Source: Pseudomonas putida | GTDB lineage: Bacteria; Pseudomonadota; Gammaproteobacteria; Pseudomonadales; Pseudomonadaceae | Reading direction: 5' to 3' | NCBI RefSeq assembly: GCF_002906855.1 | Contig: NZ_MINI01000028.1 | Location: 744,001 to 808,000, forward strand | DNA: 64,000 bases | In this document: one piece after another, positions 33,257-40,547 of the stretch | How the letters are laid out: every line of letters begins with the position of its first letter | How positions within the stretch are numbered: position 1 is the first letter of the stretch | Notes under the pieces: model-generated | Seen by the model: only the letters and a program-made list of their open reading frames with translations | What the model was told of the DNA's origin: nothing | The model's database searches: none | Translations under genes and position numbers: made by a program

Positions 33257-35422
33257 ATGTCGCTTTCTAGCAGTTCCATGCAGTTGTCATCGAGCGAGAA
33301 GGGTTGGCTGCCCTGGTTCGGCAAAACCGGCAAGTTCAGCATGGGCTGGGCCTGCCGCCTCAATCGCGCGCACTACCCGGTGATCGAACAGACCTTCGAA
33401 GCCATCGCCCAGACCCGCGTGCAATTGCTGCACAACTGGGCCCGGCAGCAGTGGGAGCATCTGGCGGAACTTGCGCAGCACATGGCATCAGGCTGCAGCG
33501 AGGCCGACCGGTCGCTTTTGCTCGACAAGCTGGTACAGGCGGAAGACTTTTCCGAGCTGTGCGTGATCGACACCGCTGGTAACGTGATCGTCTCTACCTG
33601 GGCCAAGCGCGGCAATTCGCGAATCGACCAGATGCAGGCATTGGCCCTGGGCCTGAAGGCGCCGTTCTTGCACGGACCCTACAGCGACCCGCAGACGCTG
33701 CAGATCGGCCCGTCATCGTCGCGTTTCCACGATGAGGTGACGCTGATGTTCTACCAGCCGCTCAAGCGCGATGGCAAAACCGTCGGCTGCCTGTGCGGGC
33801 GGGTGCCTAACGATGTGTTGGGCGACCTGATCCAGCGTGAGGCCGGGCATATCTTTGCCGAGTCCGGCGACAACTACCTGTTCATGGCGCAATCGCGCTT
33901 CGACCAAAGCATACAGCCAGGCACTGCCTTGTCCCGTTCGCGTTTCGAGGACGGCACCTTCACCCATGGCGAGAACCTCAAGAGCGGCGTGCACACGCCC
34001 TGGAGCACGGTGCAGATCCAGCGCCACACCGAGCTGGAACTGCGCTTCACCGACCCGTCCACGCGCGAGCTGCACCCCGGTGTGCGGGAAACCATCCGTA
34101 ACGGCGCCAACCTGTTCGTGACCTACCCAGGCTACTCGGACTATCGCCATGTGCCGGTGGTCGGCAAGGGCGTCACGTTCCAGATGCCCGGCTCGCCAGA
34201 CCGCTGGGGGATGATGTGCGAAGCCGACCTGGAAGAAGTCTACCGCCGCCGCTCGCTCAGCTACGGGCTGATGAAGCCCTACGTGGCAACCATGGCCGGG
34301 CTGTTCGGCTGCAACTACCTGGTGCAGCACTACGCCGGTTTGCCACAGGGGTTGACCGATACCCTCGAAGCGCTCGGCATGCTCGCCGCCACATTGCTGT
34401 TCAGCGTGCTCGGGCCCAAGCGGCTGGCCGCACGCCTGAACGGCATGAGCGGCGTGCTGCGCACCATCGCCGAGGGCGAAGGCAACCTGCGTCAGCGCCT
34501 GGACACCAGTGCCATGGGCAATGACGAGAGCGGTGACATGGCGCGCTGGATCAACAGTTTCATCGACCGCCTGGATGCGGTGGTGGGGCAGGTGGTCAAG
34601 GCCAGCCGCACGGTGGGTGCGACCAACCAGATGATGCTGGGCCGCAGCCAGGAGGCGAGCGTGACGTCCGCCGACGTGGCCGACGCGGTGCATCAGATGA
34701 TGATCATCATGGAGGAACAGTTGGGCGAACTGCAGCAGGCTGCGGTCAGCGCCGAACAGATGAAGCAGGCTATGGACGAGGTGGTCAGCCGCGCCCGCGA
34801 GCAGTTCCTGGCGGTGCAGGCGGGTACCCAGTCGATTCGCGACGTGGTGGCGCGCTCGTCGTCCAGCGTGCAGTTGCTCGACAACCGCATGGGCCAGATC
34901 GGCAACATCACCGGGCTGATCAGCGACATCACCAACCAGACCAACCTGCTGGCCCTGAATGCCGCCATCGAGGCGGCGCGTGCCGGCGAGCATGGCCGTG
35001 GTTTCGCGGTGGTGGCCGACGAGGTGCGCAGCCTGGCGGCGCGCACCTCGCGTGCCGCCGATGACATCCGGCACATGGTCGAAGGCCTGCAAGGCGAAAC
35101 GCAGCAGGCCGTAAGCTTCATGGAGGCCGGCGTGGAGGATGTCGATAACAGCCTGCGCCTGGCTGAGGATGCCTCGTCGGAGAACGTGCAGCTGCATCAG
35201 GCGGTCGAGGCAATGTTCGCGATCATCCAACAGCTCAACCGGCGCAGCGTGGAATACGGCAAGACCATCGAGCAGGTCAACCAGTCCTCCGGCGAGATGC
35301 GCCAGACGGCGGTGGTGTTGCAAAGCAGTGCCGAGACGGTGAAGGTCAATGCCAGCAAGCTGCAGAAGCTGGTCGGGCAGTTCGAGGTCAGCAGTGATGA
35401 CGGGCGTGCGGCGGCGGCATGA
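33257..35422 (+). CDS. methyl-accepting chemotaxis protein with N-terminal sensor before the membrane hairpin
   Basis: The 721-residue chemoreceptor ends with a full signalling domain, including the hairpin tip region [20 protein letters not shown] and [25 protein letters not shown]-like region follows two hydrophobic segments at roughly residues 343-360 and 376-395. The first 340 residues, with [11 protein letters not shown] and [18 protein letters not shown], form a sensor domain of unrecognised type that is not preceded by a membrane helix or signal peptide. The topology thus seems to be cytosolic sensor, hairpin, HAMP, signalling domain. The ATG at 33257 has GGTG seven bases upstream; ATGs at 33236 and 33245 are alternatives. 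No terminal CheR-binding pentapeptide is present. Confidence 0.85.
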   Translation: MSLSSSSMQLSSSEKGWLPWFGKTGKFSMGWACRLNRAHYPVIEQTFEAIAQTRVQLLHNWARQQWEHLAELAQHMASGCSEADRSLLLDKLVQAEDFSELCVIDTAGNVIVSTWAKRGNSRIDQMQALALGLKAPFLHGPYSDPQTLQIGPSSSRFHDEVTLMFYQPLKRDGKTVGCLCGRVPNDVLGDLIQREAGHIFAESGDNYLFMAQSRFDQSIQPGTALSRSRFEDGTFTHGENLKSGVHTPWSTVQIQRHTELELRFTDPSTRELHPGVRETIRNGANLFVTYPGYSDYRHVPVVGKGVTFQMPGSPDRWGMMCEADLEEVYRRRSLSYGLMKPYVATMAGLFGCNYLVQHYAGLPQGLTDTLEALGMLAATLLFSVLGPKRLAARLNGMSGVLRTIAEGEGNLRQRLDTSAMGNDESGDMARWINSFIDRLDAVVGQVVKASRTVGATNQMMLGRSQEASVTSADVADAVHQMMIIMEEQLGELQQAAVSAEQMKQAMDEVVSRAREQFLAVQAGTQSIRDVVARSSSSVQLLDNRMGQIGNITGLISDITNQTNLLALNAAIEAARAGEHGRGFAVVADEVRSLAARTSRAADDIRHMVEGLQGETQQAVSFMEAGVEDVDNSLRLAEDASSENVQLHQAVEAMFAIIQQLNRRSVEYGKTIEQVNQSSGEMRQTAVVLQSSAETVKVNASKLQKLVGQFEVSSDDGRAAAA

Positions 35423-35436
35423 GTAGCATCAGGTTT

Positions 35437-35470
35437 GGGCGCGGTTTCATACAGGGTATGATTCGCGCCC
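35437..35470 (+). promoter_or_regulatory. promoter nested in a perfect two-part inverted repeat
   Basis: GGGCGCG (35437-35443) pairs with CGCGCCC (35464-35470), and inside it TCATAC (35447-35452) pairs with GTATGA (35456-35461). A plausible sigma-70 promoter overlaps: TTGGGC at 35435-35440 and TATGAT at 35457-35462, 16 bases apart, upstream of the DUF1289 start. It could be an operator-promoter or a short transcript hairpin. Confidence 0.5.
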
Positions 35471-35486
35471 GCAGTTGGAGCCCGCC

Positions 35487-35687
35487 ATGGCCAAAGACAT
35501 CGAAAACCCCTGCGTCTCGCTCTGCCAGCTCAACAGCGAGCTGTGCGTGAGCTGCGGTCGCACCCGTGAGGAAATCCGCAAGTGGCGTGGTATGAAACGC
35601 CCTGAGAAGATGGCCACCGTGCAACGCGCGGCCACGCGGATGAAGGCCATTACCAAGAAGAACGCCAAACGCCAGGGTAACGACTGA
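35487..35687 (+). CDS. DUF1289 family small Cys-rich protein
   Basis: The 66-residue protein starts MAKDIENPCVSLCQLNSELC and has VSCGRTREEIRKWRGMKRPEK, the conserved Cys pattern (C-x3-C-x6-C-x2-C) and WR motif of DUF1289, usually annotated as Fe-S or zinc binding. The ATG at 35487 has TTGGAG upstream. The role is unknown; members are common in pseudomonads as single small genes. Confidence 0.9.
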   Translation: MAKDIENPCVSLCQLNSELCVSCGRTREEIRKWRGMKRPEKMATVQRAATRMKAITKKNAKRQGND

Positions 35688-35740
35688 AGCTGCTGCGCTT
35701 GTGTAAGATGCAGGCTTTAAAACGTTTCCGAGCCTGCCGT

Positions 35741-36376
35741 ATGGATACCCACTCGCTTCTCGCCTTCACCTTGGTCGCGGCAATCGCCATTGCCAGCCCA
35801 GGGCCCGCCACCCTGATGGCCATCAGCAACAGCCTCGCCCATGGCCAGCGCAGTGCCGTGTGGTCGTCACTGGGCAATGGCTCGGGCCTGTTCTGCCTGT
35901 CGGCGGCAGCCATGCTTGGCCTTGGGGCGCTGCTGGCCAGCTCCGAGATGCTGTTCAACGCGGTCAAGCTGATCGGTGCCGGCTACCTGTTCTACCTCGG
36001 TGCACGGCAGTTGCTGAAGAAAAGCCCCATGCTGGTGGATCAGGCGGCGGTGAAGGTCAGCAAACCGACCCCCTTGAGTTTGTACAAGTCGGCGTTCCTG
36101 ACCGCCGTCACCAACCCCAAGGCGACGATGTTCTTCACCGCGCTGTTCCCGCAGTTCATTGACCAGAGCGCGGCGTTGCTGCCGCAGTTCCTGACCCTGA
36201 CCGGGATCTTCGTGGCCTTGTCGCTGACCTCGTTGAGCCTGTATGCCGCGCTGGCATCGCGGGCCAAGGGTGTGCTGACCCGGCCGGCGCTGTCGCGTTG
36301 GGTAAGCCGGGTAGTCGGGACGACGTTCATCGGTTTTGGTGCGGCGATTCTGACCATGCGCCGGCAGGCCGGTTAA
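35741..36376 (+). CDS. LysE family exporter
   Basis: The 211-residue protein has the motif IAIASPGPATLMAISNSLAHG and the middle block FLTAVTNPKATMFFTALFPQFID of LysE/RhtB exporters, with six helices. The ATG at 35741 begins the first helix (MDTHSLLAFTLVAAIAIA); an upstream start at 35699 is unlikely. It lies 53 bases after the DUF1289 gene and could share its transcript. The amino-acid substrate is not predictable. Confidence 0.9.
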   Translation: MDTHSLLAFTLVAAIAIASPGPATLMAISNSLAHGQRSAVWSSLGNGSGLFCLSAAAMLGLGALLASSEMLFNAVKLIGAGYLFYLGARQLLKKSPMLVDQAAVKVSKPTPLSLYKSAFLTAVTNPKATMFFTALFPQFIDQSAALLPQFLTLTGIFVALSLTSLSLYAALASRAKGVLTRPALSRWVSRVVGTTFIGFGAAILTMRRQAG

Positions 36377-36389
36377 GAGCGTTCTCGGG

Positions 36390-36707
36390 CCCATTGCTCT
36401 GCATGGTGGCAGCAGGAACAGGTATTGGATCGAGCAAAATCGTGCCGCTACCAACGACACCAGTTACCTGTATTTCGATGCAGCACTGCCGCGGCGCGTG
36501 CACCGTGTGCCAGTCACGGCAGTCTGGGCTCCGGTCGAGCAGGCATTGGCACGCAATGCCTTGCGCCGGGTCGATCATCAACTGCCGAGGGCGAGTATCG
36601 AGGCGGTGGCGGCTGCGTTCGAGCCACCTTGCAGGTCCGAGGGGTTTGTCGAGGTTATCGAAGTGAACGCCAGCCAAAGTGGGCACGAGAAGGCTGCAAG
36701 GCTTTGA
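36390..36707 (+). pseudogene. C-terminal remnant of a P-loop (polynucleotide kinase-like) protein
   Basis: A frame ending at the TGA of 36705-36707 reads ALHGGSRNRYWIEQNRAATN, LYFDAALPRRVHRVPVTAVW, VEQALARNALRRVDHQLPRA and FEPPCRSEGFVEVIEVNA. The order (substrate lid, Asn/Arg helix, then FEPP..EGF) resembles the end of AAA_33/polynucleotide kinase-like proteins. No P-loop or start codon lies upstream; the frame runs back into the end of the LysE gene. It is a 3' fragment left by deletion. Confidence 0.45.
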
Positions 36708-37083
36708 GTGTCGGCAATCGGTCGGAACCTGCCGGTCGCGAATGGCTGCTTACGACCCAGAGCGGACAGCCAAGCGCGGCCTTGAGGATTCGCCTTGCAC
36801 CAACATGCGACCCTAAAGCGCCTTCCAAAGACTTAGCAGGTTTTGGCGGCAACGGTCCAATGAACATCGCTTTCAGTCGATCTCGACCGATGACGCGTGC
36901 CAGTTCGACGATGACGCAGTATATGAAAATTAAGGTCAGGAGCAGGATCTGAATGGTCCAGAAGCGAGGCCAGTTCATCGAGGACCATAGAAGCGAGTTC
37001 GCATCCATGAGGCTCGACGTCTCTTTCCAGTAATCGTAAAGCCTTTCCAGGTAATGAACGAAGAGCGCGACCAAGGCATACAT
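36655..37083 (-). CDS. small membrane protein, C-terminus probably replaced
   Basis: The 142-residue frame starts MYALVALFVHYLERLYDYWK and has a helix WTIQILLLTLIFIYCVIVEL, followed by ARVIGRDRLKAMFIGPLPPK, resembling small hypothetical membrane proteins of pseudomonads that end soon after this point. The last 60 residues pass through the dispersed repeat at 36731-36759 and overlap the kinase-like remnant on the other strand, so they are likely not native. Function is unknown. Confidence 0.5.
   Translation of the reverse strand: MYALVALFVHYLERLYDYWKETSSLMDANSLLWSSMNWPRFWTIQILLLTLIFIYCVIVELARVIGRDRLKAMFIGPLPPKPAKSLEGALGSHVGARRILKAALGCPLWVVSSHSRPAGSDRLPTLKALQPSRAHFGWRSLR
36731..36759 (-). repeat. 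dispersed 29-bp intergenic repeat, copy 1
   Basis: On the minus strand the sequence runs TGGGTCGTAAGCAGCCATTC then GCGACCGGC. It matches the plus-strand copy at 53121-53149 in 25 of 29 positions, with weaker similarity continuing upstream. The two copies lie near decayed genes. Confidence 0.6.
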
Positions 37084-37151
37084 GAGGGTTTTCCAGCTGA
37101 CGTCCCATATCAGCGGTTTATCCGGGAAGCCTCTACGTTCTCCTGCCTAAA

Positions 37152-37541
37152 TCAGTACGGCAGGAGGACATTCGAGCTTTTTTTCAGCGCTTGGAACGCA
37201 TTGACCATGTCTCTCGCCCAACCATGGAGTACCGTGCGAGCATCCTTGGCCTGCATTACTTGCGAGGAGTTTTCCAGGTCGGCGCCGGCGCCTTTGCGTA
37301 CCACCTCGGCGACAACTTCATTGGAGCGCCCGTCAATGAATGCAGCCTCAGTGGCGACACTGTTGAACTGGCGAACGTCAATTCCTAGCTTGATCCAGCG
37401 CATGACCGCCGCGCCAGATGGCGACTTTTCCTCCTTGTGCTTGCTGTAGTCCTTAAGCAAGCCCGAATACTGGTCCGGCTCGACGTATTGGCTGTTAGTC
37501 GCCCGGTAGATTTGATCTGCTCGACGTTGGTCGCCGAAGGC
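37152..37541 (-). pseudogene. DUF3313-like lipoprotein gene with an internal deletion
   Basis: The frame reads SQYVEPDQYSGLLKDYSKHK, EEKSPSGAAVMRWIKLGIDV then directly VATEAAFIDGRSNEVVAEVV and a conserved-looking tail ending WARDMVNAFQALK. The first part matches the N-terminal half of DUF3313 lipoproteins and the second their C-terminus; about 100 central residues are missing with the frame kept. The lipoprotein signal sequence is also lost: a stop lies at 37542-37544 and a short MDRFKPSATNVEQ frame beside it may be its shifted remains. The product would be non-functional. Confidence 0.55.
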
Positions 37542-37591
37542 TTAAAACGGTCCATGAGAGGAGTTGGCCTTTTGGTTGTTGACTAACTTTG

Positions 37592-39808
37592 TTAACTATA
37601 GGTTTTCTGATCGGCCAAGAAAACCCTGAGCGCCTCATGCGACATGGGTCTAGCAAAGTGATATCCCTGGAAAATATCGCATCGACCACTTTCCAGGAGG
37701 TCCACTTGGGGCGCAGTTTCCACGCCTTCCGCGACCACTAACAGGCTGAGGTGATGGGCCATCGAAATAATGCCTTGAGTGATTGCTGCATCGTGTGGAT
37801 TCGTCGATATATCCTGGATGAAGGAGCGATCAATTTTTATTTTGTCTATTGGCAAGCACTTGAGATAACTCAGGCTGGAAAATCCCGTGCCGAAATCATC
37901 CAGCGCAATGCGTATGCCCAAGTCTTTAAGACGGTACAAGGTTTCAATTGCTAGTTCAACGTTATGCAGCAAGAGTGACTCGGTTATCTCTAACTCCAAT
38001 TGCCCGGCGCTAAGCCCGTACTTGCTCAGTACTGCCTGGATACATTCAACGAATTGACCACGCTGGAAATGCATGGGCGAAATATTTACGGCCATCGAGA
38101 TGCCGGTGAAGCCCTGATCACATAGGTTGCGCAACTGTGCACAAGCCGTATCGAGAACCCAAAGGCTCAGAGGGATAATTTGACCGCTGTCCTCTGCCAC
38201 GGGTACAAATACCGCTGGAGAGATGAATCCTTTGATCGGATGCCTCCAACGTAACAACGCTTCGATTCCGACCACATGCCCCGTGCGCGCCTCAATCTGT
38301 GGTTGATAATGCAGGCTAAACGACTTGGTCTCGAGAGCCTTCTGCAGGTCATTGCGCAGGCTTCTATGCTCGCAGATTCGTTGGTTTAGATCGCTGGTAT
38401 ACCACTCAAAGTTGTTGCGACCTTGTTGCTTGGCTTTATACATGGCCATATCAGCCTGCTGGATCAATTGCATTGGCTGCTCGATGTGACCGTCGCTTAG
38501 CGTGATACCGATACTTGCGCTTACGTGCAGGTCAATGCCATGGATGCAATAGGGTTTGCCAATGTTGGCCAGCAGTCGCTCGGCCACCGGCACAACGTCT
38601 TCGTCACGCAGCAGGTCCGTCAGCAGAACGACAAACTCATCGCCGCCCATGCGCACGACGGCATCAGCCGGACGGACCTGCTGGGTCATGCGCTGTGCCA
38701 CCTCAATCAGCACCTGATCGCCGAAGCAGTGCCCGATGGAGTCGTTGATGGATTTGAATCCATCCAGGTCGATGTACATGACCGCCAGTTGACGCTTACG
38801 TTGACGGCTGCTGCGGCACTCCAGGACAAGCCGGTCTTCCAGAGACAGGCGGTTAAGCAAACCGGTCAGCCCGTCATGGCTGGCACTGATACTCAGCTGG
38901 CGCTCGTAATGCTTCTGTTCGCTGATGTCCCGCGCGATGCCGAAAACCCCAACGATCTCGCCATTGACCATGATCGGCAGGTTGGCGATATCCATGATCA
39001 ACTGCTTGTCGTCGCTCTCGTCGCGGACCCTTGCCTCGAATCGCTGCGGCTCACCGGCGCGGGCTGCGGAAAAATGCTGATTCACTCGCGGCAGGTCTTC
39101 TTCGAACACGAGGTGAGAGAAATGATGACCGACAAGATCAGTTGCCGCGCCAGCTTTAAGCTTCAGGCCAGCCGGGTTCACACTCTGGATGTTGCCCGCC
39201 ATGTCGAGGGCAAAAACCGGGTTGGGGTTAAAGGTAAACAATGAGCGAAACCGTTGTTCACTTTCCTCCAGGCGTTGGCCGTCACGCTCATGCCGGATCG
39301 CAATGGCAGCCAGTTGCGCCGCGCAGGTCAACCTTTGGATCTGCATCTCGCTTGGCGCAATCGCCTGATCTTGATACAGCGCAAACGTCCCAAGAACGGA
39401 GCCCTGATGCGAGAGTAATGGCAACGACCAGCAGGAGCGCAGATTGTACCCTAGCGCCAGACTGCGAAAACGCTCCCAGCTCGGATCCCGGGCTATGTCT
39501 GCCGTCACCACCAGCTCGCGCCGGTATGCCGCTGTGCCGCACGTGCCTTCCCGAGGGCCGATGGGCATGCCGTGGACCGCATCGTTGTATGCCGGCGGCA
39601 GGCCAGGCGCGGCACCTTTGAGCAAATGCTTGCCTTGCGCATCGGTGAGCAGTATCGAACACAGCGTACCGGGATCCTGGGCGTCGATCATCAAGCAGAT
39701 GGCGGTGAGGATGTCGTGTAGTTGATGATTGGTCGCGATCATACCGAGTATGTCGCGCTGAGACTCGGGAAGCGCAATGCTGGGATAGCTTGTGCAGAAG
39801 GTGTTCAT
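37592..39808 (-). CDS. GAF-PAS-GGDEF-EAL cyclic-di-GMP protein
   Basis: The 738-residue protein has a GAF domain (about 15-165; GPREGTCGTAAYRRELVVTA), a PAS domain (about 185-305; FRSLFTFNPNPVFALDMAGN), a diguanylate cyclase domain with an intact GGDEF at residues 388-392, and a phosphodiesterase domain with EAL at residues 516-518 and DDFGTGFSSL. Both active sites look complete, so it could make or break c-di-GMP depending on signal. The ATG at 39808 is used. It lies beside the stress island and has a lower GC content than its left-hand neighbours; whether it belongs to the island is open. Confidence 0.92.
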   Translation of the reverse strand: MNTFCTSYPSIALPESQRDILGMIATNHQLHDILTAICLMIDAQDPGTLCSILLTDAQGKHLLKGAAPGLPPAYNDAVHGMPIGPREGTCGTAAYRRELVVTADIARDPSWERFRSLALGYNLRSCWSLPLLSHQGSVLGTFALYQDQAIAPSEMQIQRLTCAAQLAAIAIRHERDGQRLEESEQRFRSLFTFNPNPVFALDMAGNIQSVNPAGLKLKAGAATDLVGHHFSHLVFEEDLPRVNQHFSAARAGEPQRFEARVRDESDDKQLIMDIANLPIMVNGEIVGVFGIARDISEQKHYERQLSISASHDGLTGLLNRLSLEDRLVLECRSSRQRKRQLAVMYIDLDGFKSINDSIGHCFGDQVLIEVAQRMTQQVRPADAVVRMGGDEFVVLLTDLLRDEDVVPVAERLLANIGKPYCIHGIDLHVSASIGITLSDGHIEQPMQLIQQADMAMYKAKQQGRNNFEWYTSDLNQRICEHRSLRNDLQKALETKSFSLHYQPQIEARTGHVVGIEALLRWRHPIKGFISPAVFVPVAEDSGQIIPLSLWVLDTACAQLRNLCDQGFTGISMAVNISPMHFQRGQFVECIQAVLSKYGLSAGQLELEITESLLLHNVELAIETLYRLKDLGIRIALDDFGTGFSSLSYLKCLPIDKIKIDRSFIQDISTNPHDAAITQGIISMAHHLSLLVVAEGVETAPQVDLLESGRCDIFQGYHFARPMSHEALRVFLADQKTYS

Positions 39809-40414
39809 GGGGATTCCTGAGTACTTGCGAGGCCATCCGGTTCCCTGAGCGTCTGCAGAAGTGAGTGCCTGGGCGCAGTCCGATCGCACCCCGATAGCGA
39901 GATCTTATAAAGCAGTGGGCCTGCCACGAAAAAGAGTCAGGTGATCGTTAAAAGAACGTATCAGATGGAGCGCATGCGGCTGAATCCGGCTTGCAACGGC
40001 CTGACCACCGCCCGCTGATTCTCTGAGCAAACCGCAGATACTGCTTGACTTCCAGGCTACCGGGCGCAGACTTAAGCGAGTACTGTAAAAGTTCTCTTGG
40101 GCTGGCCGCATCTATTTGCGGCGCTCGCCCTCCCGCGCTTGCCTGCCAGGCATGCTGAAGCTGGCGCTGGACATCACGGATGCAGTGCTGGCTTTCCTTC
40201 GAATTGCCCGGTCTCAAGGAAAGAACATCCCGATCACGCGCGACTGCTACGAGAGCAGCAGAAGTGCGTCTTCCCTCGTGCCAAATGCTACAACGGCTGT
40301 TACCCGTGACGCTTGAACCGGCATGACGATGCCGAATAGGTTTTGATCAAGCGCCCAGTCCACAATGGGCTGCTGACGATCATCCCCGACGAGCGCGAAA
40401 CGCGTGCATTTGCA
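39809..40414. other. gene-poor region left of the stress island
   Basis: No convincing gene was found. Several short frames occur, including a minus-strand one (40247-40627) ending VTAVVAFGTREDALLLL, which could be a remnant but was not recognised. The left boundary of the accessory region probably lies here or further left in the decay zone at 36400-37600. Confidence 0.4.
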
Positions 40415-40465
40415 TTGAAGCACAGCCGTTCGATTCCGAATTGAAGCTGACTCGGAGATTCCATA
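40415..40465 (+). promoter_or_regulatory. tandem sigma-32-like promoter repeat upstream of clpK
   Basis: TTGAAGC occurs at 40415-40421 and again at 40441-40447, 26 bases apart; each is followed by GATTCC about ten bases later (40432-40437 and 40457-40462), the second reading GATTCCATA. TTGAAGC with CCATA at a 13-base spacing resembles the heat-shock promoter consensus (CTTGAAA and CCCCATNT). It lies about 80 bases before the clpK start. Confidence 0.45.
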
Positions 40466-40547
40466 GCCGTCGTCACGAAGGCCCACCAGCAGACGAGGAG
40501 CTGCGGCAGCCTCACCTCGTCGCCTCAATGATTCAAGGAGCGCCCGC

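Noticed and set aside
33713..35323. 536-codon minus-strand frame opposite the chemoreceptor gene
   Set aside because: His- and Arg-rich antisense translation with no recognisable fold; the plus-strand receptor is unambiguous.
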